From Bacteroidota bacterium (lineage in GTDB: Bacteria; Bacteroidota; Bacteroidia; Chitinophagales; Chitinophagaceae), in NCBI GenBank assembly GCA_018267625.1, contig JAFDYC010000057.1:20436-84435 (forward strand): a stretch of DNA of 64,000 bases. The letters are read 5' to 3'. Position 1 is the first letter of the stretch. Every line of letters starts with the position of its first letter. Positions 25,285-34,507 of the stretch are shown one piece after another. The translations under genes and the position numbers were made by a program. Below the pieces are notes generated by a model, which was not told the DNA's origin, ran no database searches, and worked only from the letters and a program-made list of their open reading frames with translations.

Positions 25285-25983
25285 TCAATTCAGGACACCG
25301 AGGCGGGCAAGAGTACGGTCAATTTCGCGGGCCTGCATGCTCATCGGGAATTCATCACGGATGCGGATGTAGGCTTTCTTGGCTTCTTCGGGTTGCTTGG
25401 CAATTTCGTATGCTGCACCTAACTCGGAGAGGTAGAGAGGCGTCTGAACGATGTCTTTTGCATCCGTCGTAGCATCCTTATAATGTTCTATGGCCTTGTT
25501 GGTGTTTCCACTTTCCAGGTAAGCATTTCCCAGCGCACCGGCGGCAGCGGTCGTCAGTAAAGTTCCCTTTCCACTGAAGTCTTCAAGTTCTTTAATGGCG
25601 CTCTTAAAATTGCCAAGGTGGAGGTAGCAAATACCGGCGTAGTAGTGGCTCAGGTTCGCTGTTTTCGTACCACTGTATTCTCGGCCAATCTTCAAAAAGC
25701 CCGGGTGCTGCCCATCGCCTTGAAGTGCCAGTTGGAAGGAGTCCACGGCGAAGTATTGTTGTGCATAAAAAGCTTTGGAAGTAGCCTTCTCTTCACGGGG
25801 GCCGAGATATACTTTGAAGTAGGCGAAAATGCCCAGGCCGATGATTAATACGGCTGTCGTTATCCCATTAATTAGCTTCTTATTCTTTTCGTAGAAGAGC
25901 TGTAATTGTTCAAGGCCATCATCGCCGGACATGTTTTTTAGGTTGTGCGAAGCTTTTGCCTTAGCCTGGGTGCGGGTAGTCAT
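25285..25983 (-). CDS. Membrane-anchored tetratricopeptide-repeat protein (YfgM/BamD-like)
   Basis: 232 residues: a basic cytoplasmic N-terminus (TRTQAKAKASHNLKNMSG), one membrane segment at about 38-56 (GITTAVLIIGLGIFAYFKV), then a periplasmic region with three to four TPR units, clearest at SHYYAGICYLHLGNFKSAI, ALGNAYLESGNTNKAIEHYK and ELGAAYEIAKQPEEAKKAYI. The architecture resembles YfgM, an ancillary SecYEG/chaperone contact in E. coli. Function here is unknown. It is followed by a strong terminator, so it is probably transcribed alone. Confidence 0.8.
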   Translation of the reverse strand: MTTRTQAKAKASHNLKNMSGDDGLEQLQLFYEKNKKLINGITTAVLIIGLGIFAYFKVYLGPREEKATSKAFYAQQYFAVDSFQLALQGDGQHPGFLKIGREYSGTKTANLSHYYAGICYLHLGNFKSAIKELEDFSGKGTLLTTAAAGALGNAYLESGNTNKAIEHYKDATTDAKDIVQTPLYLSELGAAYEIAKQPEEAKKAYIRIRDEFPMSMQAREIDRTLARLGVLN

Positions 25984-26078
25984 GAAAGGTTGCTGAGTTG
26001 CTGAATGTTACTTATTGATTGGCCACCGGCTACAAATGCCAGAAGCTCTGTTGAAAATGATTGATTACTGATGAAGCT

Positions 26079-27071
26079 TTAGTCCCTGATGTACGGATAA
26101 TCGTCTTCGACATAGATGTCTTTATAGACTTCGCTGTCGTCGGGCCAGGGGCTTTCCTCGGCAAACTTTACCGACTGCTCCACTTCCTGGCGCACCTTTT
26201 CGTTGATAGCTTCTATTTCTGCATCCGTAGCCCATTTATTGTCCTGAATCACTTTCAGGGCCTGATTGATGGGGTCTTTCTCCTTATACTCTTCCAGTTC
26301 TTCCTTGGTTCGGTATTTCGCAGGGTCACTCATAGAATGGCCCCGGTAGCGATAGGTTTTAATCTCTAAGAACGTGGGACCACCTTTTTCACGAGCGCGG
26401 CGGGCAGCTCGTTCAATAGCAGTATGGACGGCTTCGGGGTTCATGCCATCCACCGTATCGCCGGGCATGTCGTAGGCATCAGCAATGCGGTATATGTCCA
26501 GCACTTTGCTGGTACGCTCCACCGAAGTGCCCATAGCGTAATGGTTGTTTTCGCAGATGAAAATGACCGGGAGCTGCCAGAGAACTGCCATATTGAAGGC
26601 TTCATGCAGGATACCTTGCCGTGAAGCGCCATCGCCGAAAAAGCATAAAGTGACACGATCGGTTCCCAGATATTGCTCGGAGAAGGCAATACCGGCTCCT
26701 AAGCCAATCTGCCCACCCACGATGCCATGACCGCCGAAAAAGCGCTTTTCTTTCGAAAAGAAGTGCATGGAACCTCCTTTGCCTTTGGTGCAACCGGTCG
26801 CCTTGCCATACAGCTCCGCCATACACGCATCGGCACTAATGCCTTTGGCTATGGCCAGCCCATGGTCTCGGTAGGCAGTGAGGATATTATCGTCTTCACG
26901 AATGGCTGTCATGCACCCTGCTGCTACGGCCTCCTGGCCGATATACAGGTGGCAGAAGCCCCTAATTTTTTGCATGCCGTAGAGCTGACCTGCTTTTTCC
27001 TCAAAGCGACGCAGCAGCAGCATGATTTCATACCAGTAGAGGTAAGTCTCTTTACCGAAAGTAGTAGGCAC
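26079..27071 (-). CDS. pdhA: Pyruvate dehydrogenase E1 component, alpha subunit
   Basis: Thiamine-diphosphate-dependent decarboxylase subunit of pyruvate (or branched 2-oxo acid) dehydrogenase, cytoplasmic, working with a beta subunit not in this window. From a GTG at 27071 (VPTTFGKETYLYWYEIMLLL) it has 330 residues, the usual size; no ATG exists at that point, and the open frame reaches a TTG at 27188. TPP motif: GDGASRQGILHEAFNMAVLW through ENNHYAMGTSVERTS. Also visible: GFCHLYIGQEAVAAG, GKGGSMHFF and RYRGHSMSDPAKYRTKEEL containing the regulatory-loop serines. A one-mismatch promoter motif TATTTTCG lies just upstream of the GTG, supporting the choice. Confidence 0.9.
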   Translation of the reverse strand: MPTTFGKETYLYWYEIMLLLRRFEEKAGQLYGMQKIRGFCHLYIGQEAVAAGCMTAIREDDNILTAYRDHGLAIAKGISADACMAELYGKATGCTKGKGGSMHFFSKEKRFFGGHGIVGGQIGLGAGIAFSEQYLGTDRVTLCFFGDGASRQGILHEAFNMAVLWQLPVIFICENNHYAMGTSVERTSKVLDIYRIADAYDMPGDTVDGMNPEAVHTAIERAARRAREKGGPTFLEIKTYRYRGHSMSDPAKYRTKEELEEYKEKDPINQALKVIQDNKWATDAEIEAINEKVRQEVEQSVKFAEESPWPDDSEVYKDIYVEDDYPYIRD

Positions 27072-27244
27072 GCGCTTGAAAAAATTTCCGCGAAAATAAA
27101 GGAAAACAGGCAGCCCTCCTTTTAATACATGAAGGTCGAAGAGCGAATGCCTGGGTGTGTTCCGGTTTAAGTTGCGATCAGCCGGCAAATACCAAATGGC
27201 CTTGAAATACCTTGATTTATCGGGCGTACATTTTTATTGCATCA

Positions 27245-27886
27245 TCAGGGACGCAGGAACGGGTTGTATTGCATTTCCTCTGCAATACTCGTTTCCGCCC
27301 CATGCCCGGGGTACACCACTGTTTCTGGCGGCAGGCTGAAAAGCTGGCTGCGGATGCTTTGCAAGAGCTGCTCATGGTTTCCTCCGGGTAAATCTGTCCG
27401 GCCAATAGAGCCTGCAAAGAGCACATCGCCGCCGATGAGCCAGCCTGCCTGTTCATTGTAAAAAACAACCGAGCCGGGTGAGTGCCCGGGAGCAAGCCGA
27501 ACCTGAAGCAAATCCTCGCCCAGCAGCAGCTCCTGCCCCTCTTTGAGCACCTGGCTGGGCTGTGGCGTAGCCTGAAAGGATAATCCAAACATCAGGGCCG
27601 AAGAACGGGCACCTGCCAGCACAGGGCCTTCGAGCGGGTGCAGCGCAAATGGAATCTGGTATTGGTCCATCAGCCATTGCACACCAAAAATGTGGTCTAT
27701 ATGTGCGTGGGTGTTGATGATTCCCTGTGGCTGCAACTTACGCCCGTCCAGGTAGCGGATAAAAGTTTCCCGTTCCTGTTCATCATACATTCCGGGATCT
27801 ATTATCCAGCACTTTTTTTCTTCGTTAGAAAGGACATAAGTGTTTTCGCTAAAAGGGTTGAAACAGAAACTGTGGAGCTGGAGCAT
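27245..27886 (-). CDS. MBL-fold metallo-hydrolase (glyoxalase II-like)
   Basis: 213-residue zinc hydrolase. Metal ligands: THAHIDH at residues 59-65 (His60, His62, Asp64, His65), APGHSPGSVVF with the third His, GGDVLFAGSIGRTDLPGG with the bridging Asp, and YPGHGAETSI with the last His. The pattern matches glyoxalase II and related thioester hydrolases of the YcbL type. Glutathione is generally absent in this phylum, so the physiological thiol is unknown. The ATG at 27886 lies four bases after a CAACTTTG promoter-like motif. It diverges from the PD40 gene. Confidence 0.85.
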   Translation of the reverse strand: MLQLHSFCFNPFSENTYVLSNEEKKCWIIDPGMYDEQERETFIRYLDGRKLQPQGIINTHAHIDHIFGVQWLMDQYQIPFALHPLEGPVLAGARSSALMFGLSFQATPQPSQVLKEGQELLLGEDLLQVRLAPGHSPGSVVFYNEQAGWLIGGDVLFAGSIGRTDLPGGNHEQLLQSIRSQLFSLPPETVVYPGHGAETSIAEEMQYNPFLRP

Positions 27887-28038
27887 GGGGCAAAGTTGGT
27901 GCGGGAGCTGTTGAAAAAAAGGAGCTTCAGCTTTGAATCTTACCGAAATACTGGCTGCGTTGATTTCCTGCTGAATCTGCGTCAGGCAATGGACAGGTTC
28001 TTAAATTGCAGGTTGCAGCCGGTGCCTGCAGAAGGAGA

Positions 28039-28048
28039 TTTTTTTTTT
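28039..28048. repeat. 10-bp poly-T tract upstream of the PD40 barrel gene
   Basis: An uninterrupted run of ten T lies 30 nt before the ATG at 28079. No TAnnTTTG promoter was found in the 28049-28078 gap, and the run could alter spacing by slippage. Apart from this, the 192-nt divergent intergenic stretch shows nothing clear. Confidence 0.35.
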
Positions 28049-28078
28049 GAAAATTATTTAGCTACCGAACTTTTACGC

Positions 28079-31000
28079 ATGACCGCAAGCACGCGCCGGG
28101 CAATTCAGACGGCCTTAATCGTGGCTATCAGCCTGACTTTCGTTTCCACCCCAAACAGGCTTTCTGCACAGGCCAATGTGGAGGTTTTCGGCCAAAACCG
28201 GGTTCAGTACCGGCGCTTCTCCTGGAAATATTTTGACACGAAGCATTTCCGCATTTACAATTATGACCGGGACGGCGCCACCCTGGCGCGCTATGTTGCC
28301 GAACAGGCAGAGCGGGATATTTCGGTGGTGGAACAACGTGTGAGCGGCACGTTTCCCAAACGATTCAAAATCGTCCTTTACAACTCGTACGATGATTACC
28401 GCCAAAGTAATATCGGCCTGAAATACGACAACCAGATTGAAGGCACGCCCACTGGCACCGTAGATATTGTGGGGGATAAGCTGGTCGTTTTTTTCGATGG
28501 GGTGCATCGCGATTTGCGCCGGCAGATTCGTTCGGGCATGAGCCAGGTGGTGTTGCAACGGGCTTTGTTTGGTGAAAATTTTCGCCAGGTGGTCCGGAAT
28601 TCTTTGCTGCTCAACCTCCCACCCTGGGTAGCGGAAGGCTATATCGCCTACCTCGTTGATGGCTGGGACCCTGCCGCTGAGAGCGAATGGAAAAATGAAT
28701 TGGCTGCCTTTCCCCGGCAGGGCTTCTTTCAAATTGCAGAACGGAAACCGGAACTGGCAGGAAAGGCATTCTGGAAATGGGCCAGTGACCGCTATGGCCC
28801 GGACATGCCGAAGACGATGCTCTATGCCATGCAGACAAAGAGCAACCTGAATAAAGGTCTGAAGCTGAGCATCGGCATGAAGACATTGTCGGCCTATGAC
28901 TCCTGCATCGTCTGGTATAAAAATGTCTTTGCTCAGGATTCGCTGCGTCAGGCCATGCCGGCAGACTCTACAGCACTGATTTCCATCCCGATGCCCAAAC
29001 AGGGAGGAGTCATTACCACGATTCGGGTGTCGCCGAGGGGGCAGGATGTGGCTTATTGTGTTTTCCAAAACGGGCAGTACTTCATCTACATGCAAAAGAC
29101 AGCGCATGAACAGGTACGCTCATTGATTATGACAGAAGGAGACCCGGATTGGAATGAAAAAAAGCCGGACCCGAACTACCCCATTCTTGCCTGGAGCACC
29201 AATGGCTATAAGCTGGCTATCTTATACCGCCATGAAATGCAAACGAGGCTGCGCATCTATAATTCTCTGCAAGCCCGTATTGAGAACTATATTATTCCGG
29301 CAAACCGTTTTGACCGGGTGCTGGGCATGGCTTTCGATGAAGACAATGACCAGATTATCTTTTCCGCCATCCGGAAAAGCCAGACGGATTTGTATTCATT
29401 TACCCTGAAAGGCTCCCGCCTCACGCACATCACCAATGATGTCTGGGACGACATAGAACCTCAATTTTTGTCGGGCGGCCTACGCCGGGGCATTCTCTTT
29501 CTCTCCAACCGCCCCGCACCGAACATGTATGTGCCTGCCGGCGTGAATGAACTGCCCAACGGGCCAATGAACGTCTTTTTATATGACACTAAGACGCAAA
29601 GCCGGGAATTACTGGCCTGCTCGCATAATGAACATGGGCATCTGAGCCAACCCATTCAATATGGGGGCGACAATGTGGCTTTTCTTTTAGACACCAATGG
29701 CATTCAGAATGAGTATGTGGTGACCTTTCAACGAACGAAGGATAATAAAGATTCAGCAGTTCCTCTTCCAGTCACCAATTTCCCAAGCTCTATCCTGCAC
29801 CACCAGTATAATGCAGCAGCCAATCAGTCTGCATTGGTCGTTCAGGATGCGGATACCTATAAGGTGTTTTTTGGCCCGCTGCTGATTCCTGGCAAGAACA
29901 TGCAGCCCAAAGAATTGCTCCCAACAGAATTACAGCTACACAGCCTCCGGCAACGGATGGAAGCTGCCACTGCGGCCTCCCGGGAAGACCATCAGGCATC
30001 AGAAAAGGGACTGAGTACCCTGAAACGCGGCAATACGTTCCGCAGTGAATTTGACCAGGACACCAGCAGTTCCGCCGTCAACACGACCCTGCCCACGGAC
30101 CTGAAACAAAAACATAAAAACCAGGATGACCTGGACACGAGCCTGGAGATTAATCCGCTTATCAAAGACAGCAGCTACCTGAACCTCCGGGCAAGACCCT
30201 ATAGGCTTTCGTTTCGCCCCGACTTCCTGCAAGCCCGCTTAGACAACACGGTTTTGTTTACCCAATATCAAAGTGCCGGCCTGCGCGGAAACACGTATTC
30301 AAATCCTGAGTTTGGCGGCCTGATCAGCGCCTCCCTGGCCGATGTGTTCGAGAACCACAAGTTTACCGGTGGTATCCGCCTGCCCGTGAATTTCACCGGT
30401 ATGACCTACTTCCTGCAATACCAAAACTTCACTCGCAGGATTGATTGGGGTGCGTTGTTTATGCGTACGGCTAATTACTACACCTACCAGGTCACTTATG
30501 CAGACTCTTCAGGGCATTCCATCTTCAATGATAAACAACTGGGCAAAGTGACCAGCTACCTGCTTCAGGGAAATGCTTCTTACCCGCTCGACCGCCGCCG
30601 CCGGATCGGCCTGACCCTGGGACTGCGCCAGGATGTACTCGACTTCAAAGCACAAGACACACTAAGCCTCAGTTTCTCGCCCCGTACAAAGTCCAACTGG
30701 GTCATGATGCGGCTGGATTATACGTTTGACAACAGCATCGTTCTGGCGCCAAACCTTCGGGAAGGTTTTCGCTGGAAGGTGTATGGCGAAGGCTTTGCCG
30801 GTGGTGGAAAAGGCCCTAATATGTCTTCGGGCAATTTCTTCAACCTGGGTGCAGATTTCCGCTATTACAAACGCATCTACCGAAACAGCATCTTCGCTGT
30901 CCGCTTATCGGGCGCGCACTCGGAAGGCAGTCAGCACATCTTGTATTTCCTGGGCGGAGTTGACGGCTGGCTTTCTCCCAAGAGCGGCGACACCCCGCCC

Positions 31001-31435
31001 GTCACCGACCAGAATTATGCCTTTCAAGCCCTCGGCTCTCCTTTGCGCGGCTACGAACAAAATGCCCGCAACGGCAATAGCTATGCGATGATCAATATGG
31101 AACTGCGGATTCCTGTATTGACCACCTTCCTGAACCGCCCCATCCAAAGCCCGCTGCTGCGCAACCTGCAACTCATCGGTTTTACGGATGCCGGTTCCGC
31201 CTGGAATGGATGGCTGCCCAATACGGCCAACACCAGCAGGGTGTATAACCTCAGCTCCGTTCAGACACCAGTGACGCTGCAAGTGACCAACTTCCAGAGC
31301 GATGGTTTAGCACTGGGCTATGGCACCGGCCTACGCACAACGCTGCTTGGATATTTCATGCGTTTAGATGCTGCCTGGAATATTGACGGACGTAAAAAGC
31401 CCATTTGGTATTTCGCTATCGGGATGGATTTCTAA
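28079..31435 (+). CDS. PD40 beta-propeller and C-terminal outer-membrane beta-barrel protein
   Basis: 1118-residue exported protein from ATG 28079; the open frame upstream lacks protein-like character. Signal peptide at about 1-31 (ALIVAISLTFVSTPNRLSAQ). Then a peptidase-MA-like region at about 40-230, in which the zinc-binding HExxH site is lost (IRSGMSQVV near 149) while the downstream WVAEG is kept; a TolB-like propeller at about 300-620 (AYCVFQNGQYFIYMQ, FDEDNDQIIFSAIRKSQTDL, RGILFLSNRPAPNMYV); a polar linker; and from about 750 a beta-barrel of the surface-antigen/Omp85 type with the LRGYEQNARNGNSYAMINME block. It probably sits in the outer membrane with the propeller in the periplasm. 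Function unknown. Confidence 0.8.
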   Translation: MTASTRRAIQTALIVAISLTFVSTPNRLSAQANVEVFGQNRVQYRRFSWKYFDTKHFRIYNYDRDGATLARYVAEQAERDISVVEQRVSGTFPKRFKIVLYNSYDDYRQSNIGLKYDNQIEGTPTGTVDIVGDKLVVFFDGVHRDLRRQIRSGMSQVVLQRALFGENFRQVVRNSLLLNLPPWVAEGYIAYLVDGWDPAAESEWKNELAAFPRQGFFQIAERKPELAGKAFWKWASDRYGPDMPKTMLYAMQTKSNLNKGLKLSIGMKTLSAYDSCIVWYKNVFAQDSLRQAMPADSTALISIPMPKQGGVITTIRVSPRGQDVAYCVFQNGQYFIYMQKTAHEQVRSLIMTEGDPDWNEKKPDPNYPILAWSTNGYKLAILYRHEMQTRLRIYNSLQARIENYIIPANRFDRVLGMAFDEDNDQIIFSAIRKSQTDLYSFTLKGSRLTHITNDVWDDIEPQFLSGGLRRGILFLSNRPAPNMYVPAGVNELPNGPMNVFLYDTKTQSRELLACSHNEHGHLSQPIQYGGDNVAFLLDTNGIQNEYVVTFQRTKDNKDSAVPLPVTNFPSSILHHQYNAAANQSALVVQDADTYKVFFGPLLIPGKNMQPKELLPTELQLHSLRQRMEAATAASREDHQASEKGLSTLKRGNTFRSEFDQDTSSSAVNTTLPTDLKQKHKNQDDLDTSLEINPLIKDSSYLNLRARPYRLSFRPDFLQARLDNTVLFTQYQSAGLRGNTYSNPEFGGLISASLADVFENHKFTGGIRLPVNFTGMTYFLQYQNFTRRIDWGALFMRTANYYTYQVTYADSSGHSIFNDKQLGKVTSYLLQGNASYPLDRRRRIGLTLGLRQDVLDFKAQDTLSLSFSPRTKSNWVMMRLDYTFDNSIVLAPNLREGFRWKVYGEGFAGGGKGPNMSSGNFFNLGADFRYYKRIYRNSIFAVRLSGAHSEGSQHILYFLGGVDGWLSPKSGDTPPVTDQNYAFQALGSPLRGYEQNARNGNSYAMINMELRIPVLTTFLNRPIQSPLLRNLQLIGFTDAGSAWNGWLPNTANTSRVYNLSSVQTPVTLQVTNFQSDGLALGYGTGLRTTLLGYFMRLDAAWNIDGRKKPIWYFAIGMDF

Positions 31436-31515
31436 AAAGAACCGATACAATACCTTGCGGCCTCCCTAACAGTTCATTGCCTGTTTTTAAAGCAACGGTT
31501 TTTTGGGTTTATTCA

Positions 31516-32379
31516 ATGGCACTTAAAGTCCTCCTTGCCGGTGCAACAGGATACCTCGGGTCCTACATTCTAAAAGAACTCCTCAAGAATAAGTTTGAAA
31601 GCCGGGTTATCGTGAGGAAGAAAAATGATTTTCTAAACTCATTAGGCGAAAGCAAGGCTCTGGAAACGTTCCAGGCCGAATTAACCCAGCCGGGGGCAAT
31701 TATTAATTGCTGTGAAGGGGTTGATACGGTGATTTCAACAGTGGGAATTACCAAACAAAAAGATGGCCTTACCTACATGGACGTAGATTATCAGGCCAAC
31801 ATGAACCTGCTTAAAGAGGCTAAACGAAGCGGGGTCCGGAGGTTTATATATGTGTCTGTATTCCGAGGAAACGAACTAACCCATCTGAAAATTTGCGCAG
31901 CCAAGGAACAGTTTGTAGCTGCCTTAAAAAATTCCGGATTAGACTATTGCATCATTCGCCCCACCGGCTACTTCTCGGATATGGGCGAGTTCTATGAAAT
32001 GGCGAAAAAAGGGAGGGTGTTTCTATTCGGAAATGGTGCATTCAGGATGAATCCCATTCACGGCGCGGACCTTGCGAAGATTTGCTGTGACGCGATTCAA
32101 ACAACAGAGAAAGAAATTCCCATTGGAGGGCAAGAAGTTTTATCGTTCAACCAAATCGCAGAAATAGCCTGTTCCGTTGCCGGCAAAAAAACCAGGATCA
32201 CTCATATTCCCGATTGGATCAGGAAATCAATTCTGGCTTTATTGAGAACCTTTACCGGCTCTAAAACTTATGGCCCCATTGAGTTTTTCATGACCGTTTT
32301 ATCCATGGACTTAATGGCACCAGCATCTGGCTCGCATACCTTGAAAGCCTATTTTGAAGAGCTGAAATCAAAGGGATAA
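31516..32379 (+). CDS. NAD(P)-binding SDR/NmrA-like protein
   Basis: 287 residues from ATG 31516 (MALKVLLAGATGYLGSYILK), with the dinucleotide-binding GATGYLGSY at residues 9-17. An atypical short-chain dehydrogenase: VDTVISTVGITKQKDG, RRFIYVSVFRGNELTHL and CIIRPTGYFSDMGEFYEMAK follow the NmrA/YwnB pattern. The tyrosine-lysine catalytic pair is not in the classical YxxxK form, so it may be a sensor or isomerase-like protein rather than a dehydrogenase. Codon choice looks somewhat more AT-rich than in ftsY downstream. Its substrate is unknown. Confidence 0.78.
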   Translation: MALKVLLAGATGYLGSYILKELLKNKFESRVIVRKKNDFLNSLGESKALETFQAELTQPGAIINCCEGVDTVISTVGITKQKDGLTYMDVDYQANMNLLKEAKRSGVRRFIYVSVFRGNELTHLKICAAKEQFVAALKNSGLDYCIIRPTGYFSDMGEFYEMAKKGRVFLFGNGAFRMNPIHGADLAKICCDAIQTTEKEIPIGGQEVLSFNQIAEIACSVAGKKTRITHIPDWIRKSILALLRTFTGSKTYGPIEFFMTVLSMDLMAPASGSHTLKAYFEELKSKG

Positions 32380-32428
32380 TCCAAGGATTTTTCAGCTCCC
32401 GTTGCCCTGCCGCTCCCCTACCGCACCC

Positions 32429-32436
32429 TACTTTTG
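32429..32436 (+). promoter_or_regulatory. -7 promoter element of ftsY
   Basis: TACTTTTG, an exact TAnnTTTG match, 24 nt before the ATG at 32461. A TTG at 32402-32404 is 24 nt upstream, slightly far for the -33 element. Confidence 0.6.
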
Positions 32437-32460
32437 CCCCGCCAAATCAGCATCCTCACA

Positions 32461-33435
32461 ATGGGCATTTTTGACAAGCTTTTCAAACGAAATAAAGAGC
32501 AACAGGAACAAAAAGAAGCTTTAGACCAGGGCCTCGAAAAAACCAAACAAGGCTTTTTCTCTAAGCTCACTAAGGCTATCGCCGGCAAAGACAAGGTGGA
32601 CGAACAAGTACTCGACGACCTCGAAGAAGCACTCATCGGTGCCGATGTAGGCCTCGACACCACCGTTGCCATCATCAACCGCATCGAAGCCCGCGTTGCC
32701 CGCGATAAATTCCTCGGTGCTTCCGAGCTGAACCGAATCCTTCAGGAAGAAATGATGGGCATCCTCACCGATGCTCCCGACTCGCATTACCAAAGCTTCG
32801 GGCTTCCCGACAACAAAAAGCCATACGTCATCCTCGTAGTAGGTGTCAACGGTGTGGGCAAAACCACCACTATTGGTAAGCTTGCCTACAACTTCAAGAA
32901 AAACGGAAAGAGCGTCATGCTCGGTGCCGCAGATACCTTCCGTGCAGCCGCCGTGGACCAGCTCAGCATCTGGAGCGAACGCGTTGGCGTGCCCATCGTA
33001 AAAAAAGACATGGGCTCCGACCCCAGCGCCGTTGCCTTCGAAGCCGTGCAGCAAGCTATGGCCCGCGAGACGGATGTGCTGATTATTGACACGGCAGGCC
33101 GCCTCCACAACAAAGCGCACCTGATGGAAGAGCTTGGAAAAATTCGCCGCGTCATTGGGAAGAAAATGCCGGATGCTCCCCACGAAGTCATCCTTGTGCT
33201 CGATGGCTCTACGGGTCAAAACGCACTGGAGCAGGCAAAGCATTTCACGGCCGCTACCGATGTCACCGCCATGGCCGTCACAAAACTGGATGGCACAGCA
33301 AAGGGCGGAGTCGTACTGGCCATCGCCGCACAGTTCAGGATTCCGGTAAAATATATTGGCGTGGGCGAACGCATGGAAGACCTCCAGATTTTCAACAAGG
33401 CTGAATTTGTGGACAGTCTCTTTAGCCTTCAATAG
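32461..33435 (+). CDS. ftsY: Signal recognition particle receptor FtsY
   Basis: SRP-receptor GTPase that delivers ribosome-nascent-chain complexes to the SecYEG translocon. 324 residues from ATG 32461 (MGIFDKLFKR). The N-terminal A domain is very short, then come the helical N domain and the G domain: P-loop GVNGVGKTTTIGKLA near 128, DTFRAAAVDQL (insertion box), DTAGRLHNK, TKLDGTAKGG and the closing GVGERMEDLQIFN. The promoter motif upstream overlaps an in-frame extension starting at 32434, so the later ATG is preferred. Strong third-position C preference suggests good expression. Confidence 0.96.
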   Translation: MGIFDKLFKRNKEQQEQKEALDQGLEKTKQGFFSKLTKAIAGKDKVDEQVLDDLEEALIGADVGLDTTVAIINRIEARVARDKFLGASELNRILQEEMMGILTDAPDSHYQSFGLPDNKKPYVILVVGVNGVGKTTTIGKLAYNFKKNGKSVMLGAADTFRAAAVDQLSIWSERVGVPIVKKDMGSDPSAVAFEAVQQAMARETDVLIIDTAGRLHNKAHLMEELGKIRRVIGKKMPDAPHEVILVLDGSTGQNALEQAKHFTAATDVTAMAVTKLDGTAKGGVVLAIAAQFRIPVKYIGVGERMEDLQIFNKAEFVDSLFSLQ

Positions 33436-33578
33436 CGCTTCGTCTGTACCGGTTGTCTGATTTTTTTTATGCTGCAACCTGTCTTGAACCTGATTCAGGA
33501 TCGCAGCCTTCACTAAGGGTTCTCGCTTTGGCTTTCCCCTCATAATAAACAGTACCGAAACGCCCTTTTTGCCACACC

Positions 33579-33586
33579 TACATTTG
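33579..33586 (+). promoter_or_regulatory. -7 promoter element of the esterase gene
   Basis: TACATTTG, an exact TAnnTTTG match, 17 nt before the ATG at 33604. No clear -33 TTTG. Confidence 0.55.
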
Positions 33587-33603
33587 GTTGAAAGAACGGT
33601 ATC

Positions 33604-34473
33604 ATGCGTTTGACTTTCCTGAGCCTGCTGCTCTTTGGGCCAATGGCTCTTGCTCAGCCCGGCCCCGCACGGGTGACTGCATCGCAGGCCTTGATCCTTG
33701 GGAGGATGGAGCAATTACACTCCACCATCCTGCACGACACCCGAACGCTGAATATCTACCTGCCACCAGAGTACTCTGAGGCAGACACGGCCCGCTTTCC
33801 GGTGGTTTATCTGCTGGACGGAGCCCTGGATGAAGATTTCATTCACATCGTAGGACTGTATCAATTCAGCAGCTTTCCCTGGGTAAACAGGGTGAAGCCC
33901 TCTATCATCGTGGGGCTGGCAAACTCGAACAGAAAACAGGATTTCGTGTTCCCTGCCCCGCGCACAACAGACCAAAAGCTGATTCCTCAGGCGGGCGGCT
34001 CGGAAGCTTTCATCGCTTTTATTGAAAAAGAATTGCAGCCTTACATCAAAAAACAATACCGAACCAACGGCTCGAAGACCCTGATTGGCGAATCGCTGGG
34101 TGGCTTACTGGCAGCAGAAATTCTGTTGGATAAGCCCGCCTTATTCCAACGGTATATTATCGTCAGCCCCAGCCTCTGGTGGGGCAATGGTGCCTTGCTG
34201 CGCCGCTCGGCGGTGGGCCTCGATAGCTCCTTTTCTGCGCCCACTGAAGTGTATGTTGGCGTAGGAAATGAAGGGTTGACTCCCGGCGAGCCTCCCCATG
34301 TGCAGGAAGTAGATGCCCGGCTTTTTGCTGAAAAACTACAGGCAACAAAGGCGAAACACCTACGGGTGATCTTCGATTACCTACCCGAAGAAACTCACGC
34401 AACGCTGGGGCATCAGGCAGTGCTGAATGCACTCAGGCTGCTGGCAAAACCAGCCTGTGCTGATGGGCAATGA
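33604..34473 (+). CDS. Exported esterase of the esterase D/IroE-like alpha/beta-hydrolase family
   Basis: 289 residues with signal peptide MRLTFLSLLLFGPMALAQ. Alpha/beta-hydrolase blocks: LNIYLPPEYSEADTARFPVV, YLLDGALDEDF (oxyanion-hole region), IGESLGGLLAAEILL with nucleophile Ser near residue 162, SPSLWWGN, and a C-terminal ETHATLGH carrying the probable catalytic His. This subfamily includes ferric-siderophore esterases (Fes/IroE) and acyl-carbohydrate esterases. No siderophore genes are nearby, so the substrate is unknown. Periplasmic or surface location is inferred from the signal peptide. Confidence 0.82.
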   Translation: MRLTFLSLLLFGPMALAQPGPARVTASQALILGRMEQLHSTILHDTRTLNIYLPPEYSEADTARFPVVYLLDGALDEDFIHIVGLYQFSSFPWVNRVKPSIIVGLANSNRKQDFVFPAPRTTDQKLIPQAGGSEAFIAFIEKELQPYIKKQYRTNGSKTLIGESLGGLLAAEILLDKPALFQRYIIVSPSLWWGNGALLRRSAVGLDSSFSAPTEVYVGVGNEGLTPGEPPHVQEVDARLFAEKLQATKAKHLRVIFDYLPEETHATLGHQAVLNALRLLAKPACADGQ

Positions 34474-34507
34474 ACCGCCCAATGGGTTCGATTTTGGTTC
34501 GAACGAT

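Noticed and set aside
28115..29107. 330-codon minus-strand frame opposite the PD40 barrel gene
   Set aside because: Antisense shadow of a gene with clear domain structure.
32521..33714. Long minus-strand open frame (397 codons) opposite ftsY
   Set aside because: It is the mirror of ftsY, whose strong third-position bias removes stops on the other strand; the protein has no recognisable motifs.
34484..34505. tRNA-like T-arm string (GGTTCGATT and GGTTCGAACG) in the esterase/POTRA gap
   Set aside because: The gap is only 34 nt, and the neighbours are clear genes, so no tRNA fits; no acceptor or anticodon stem is seen.
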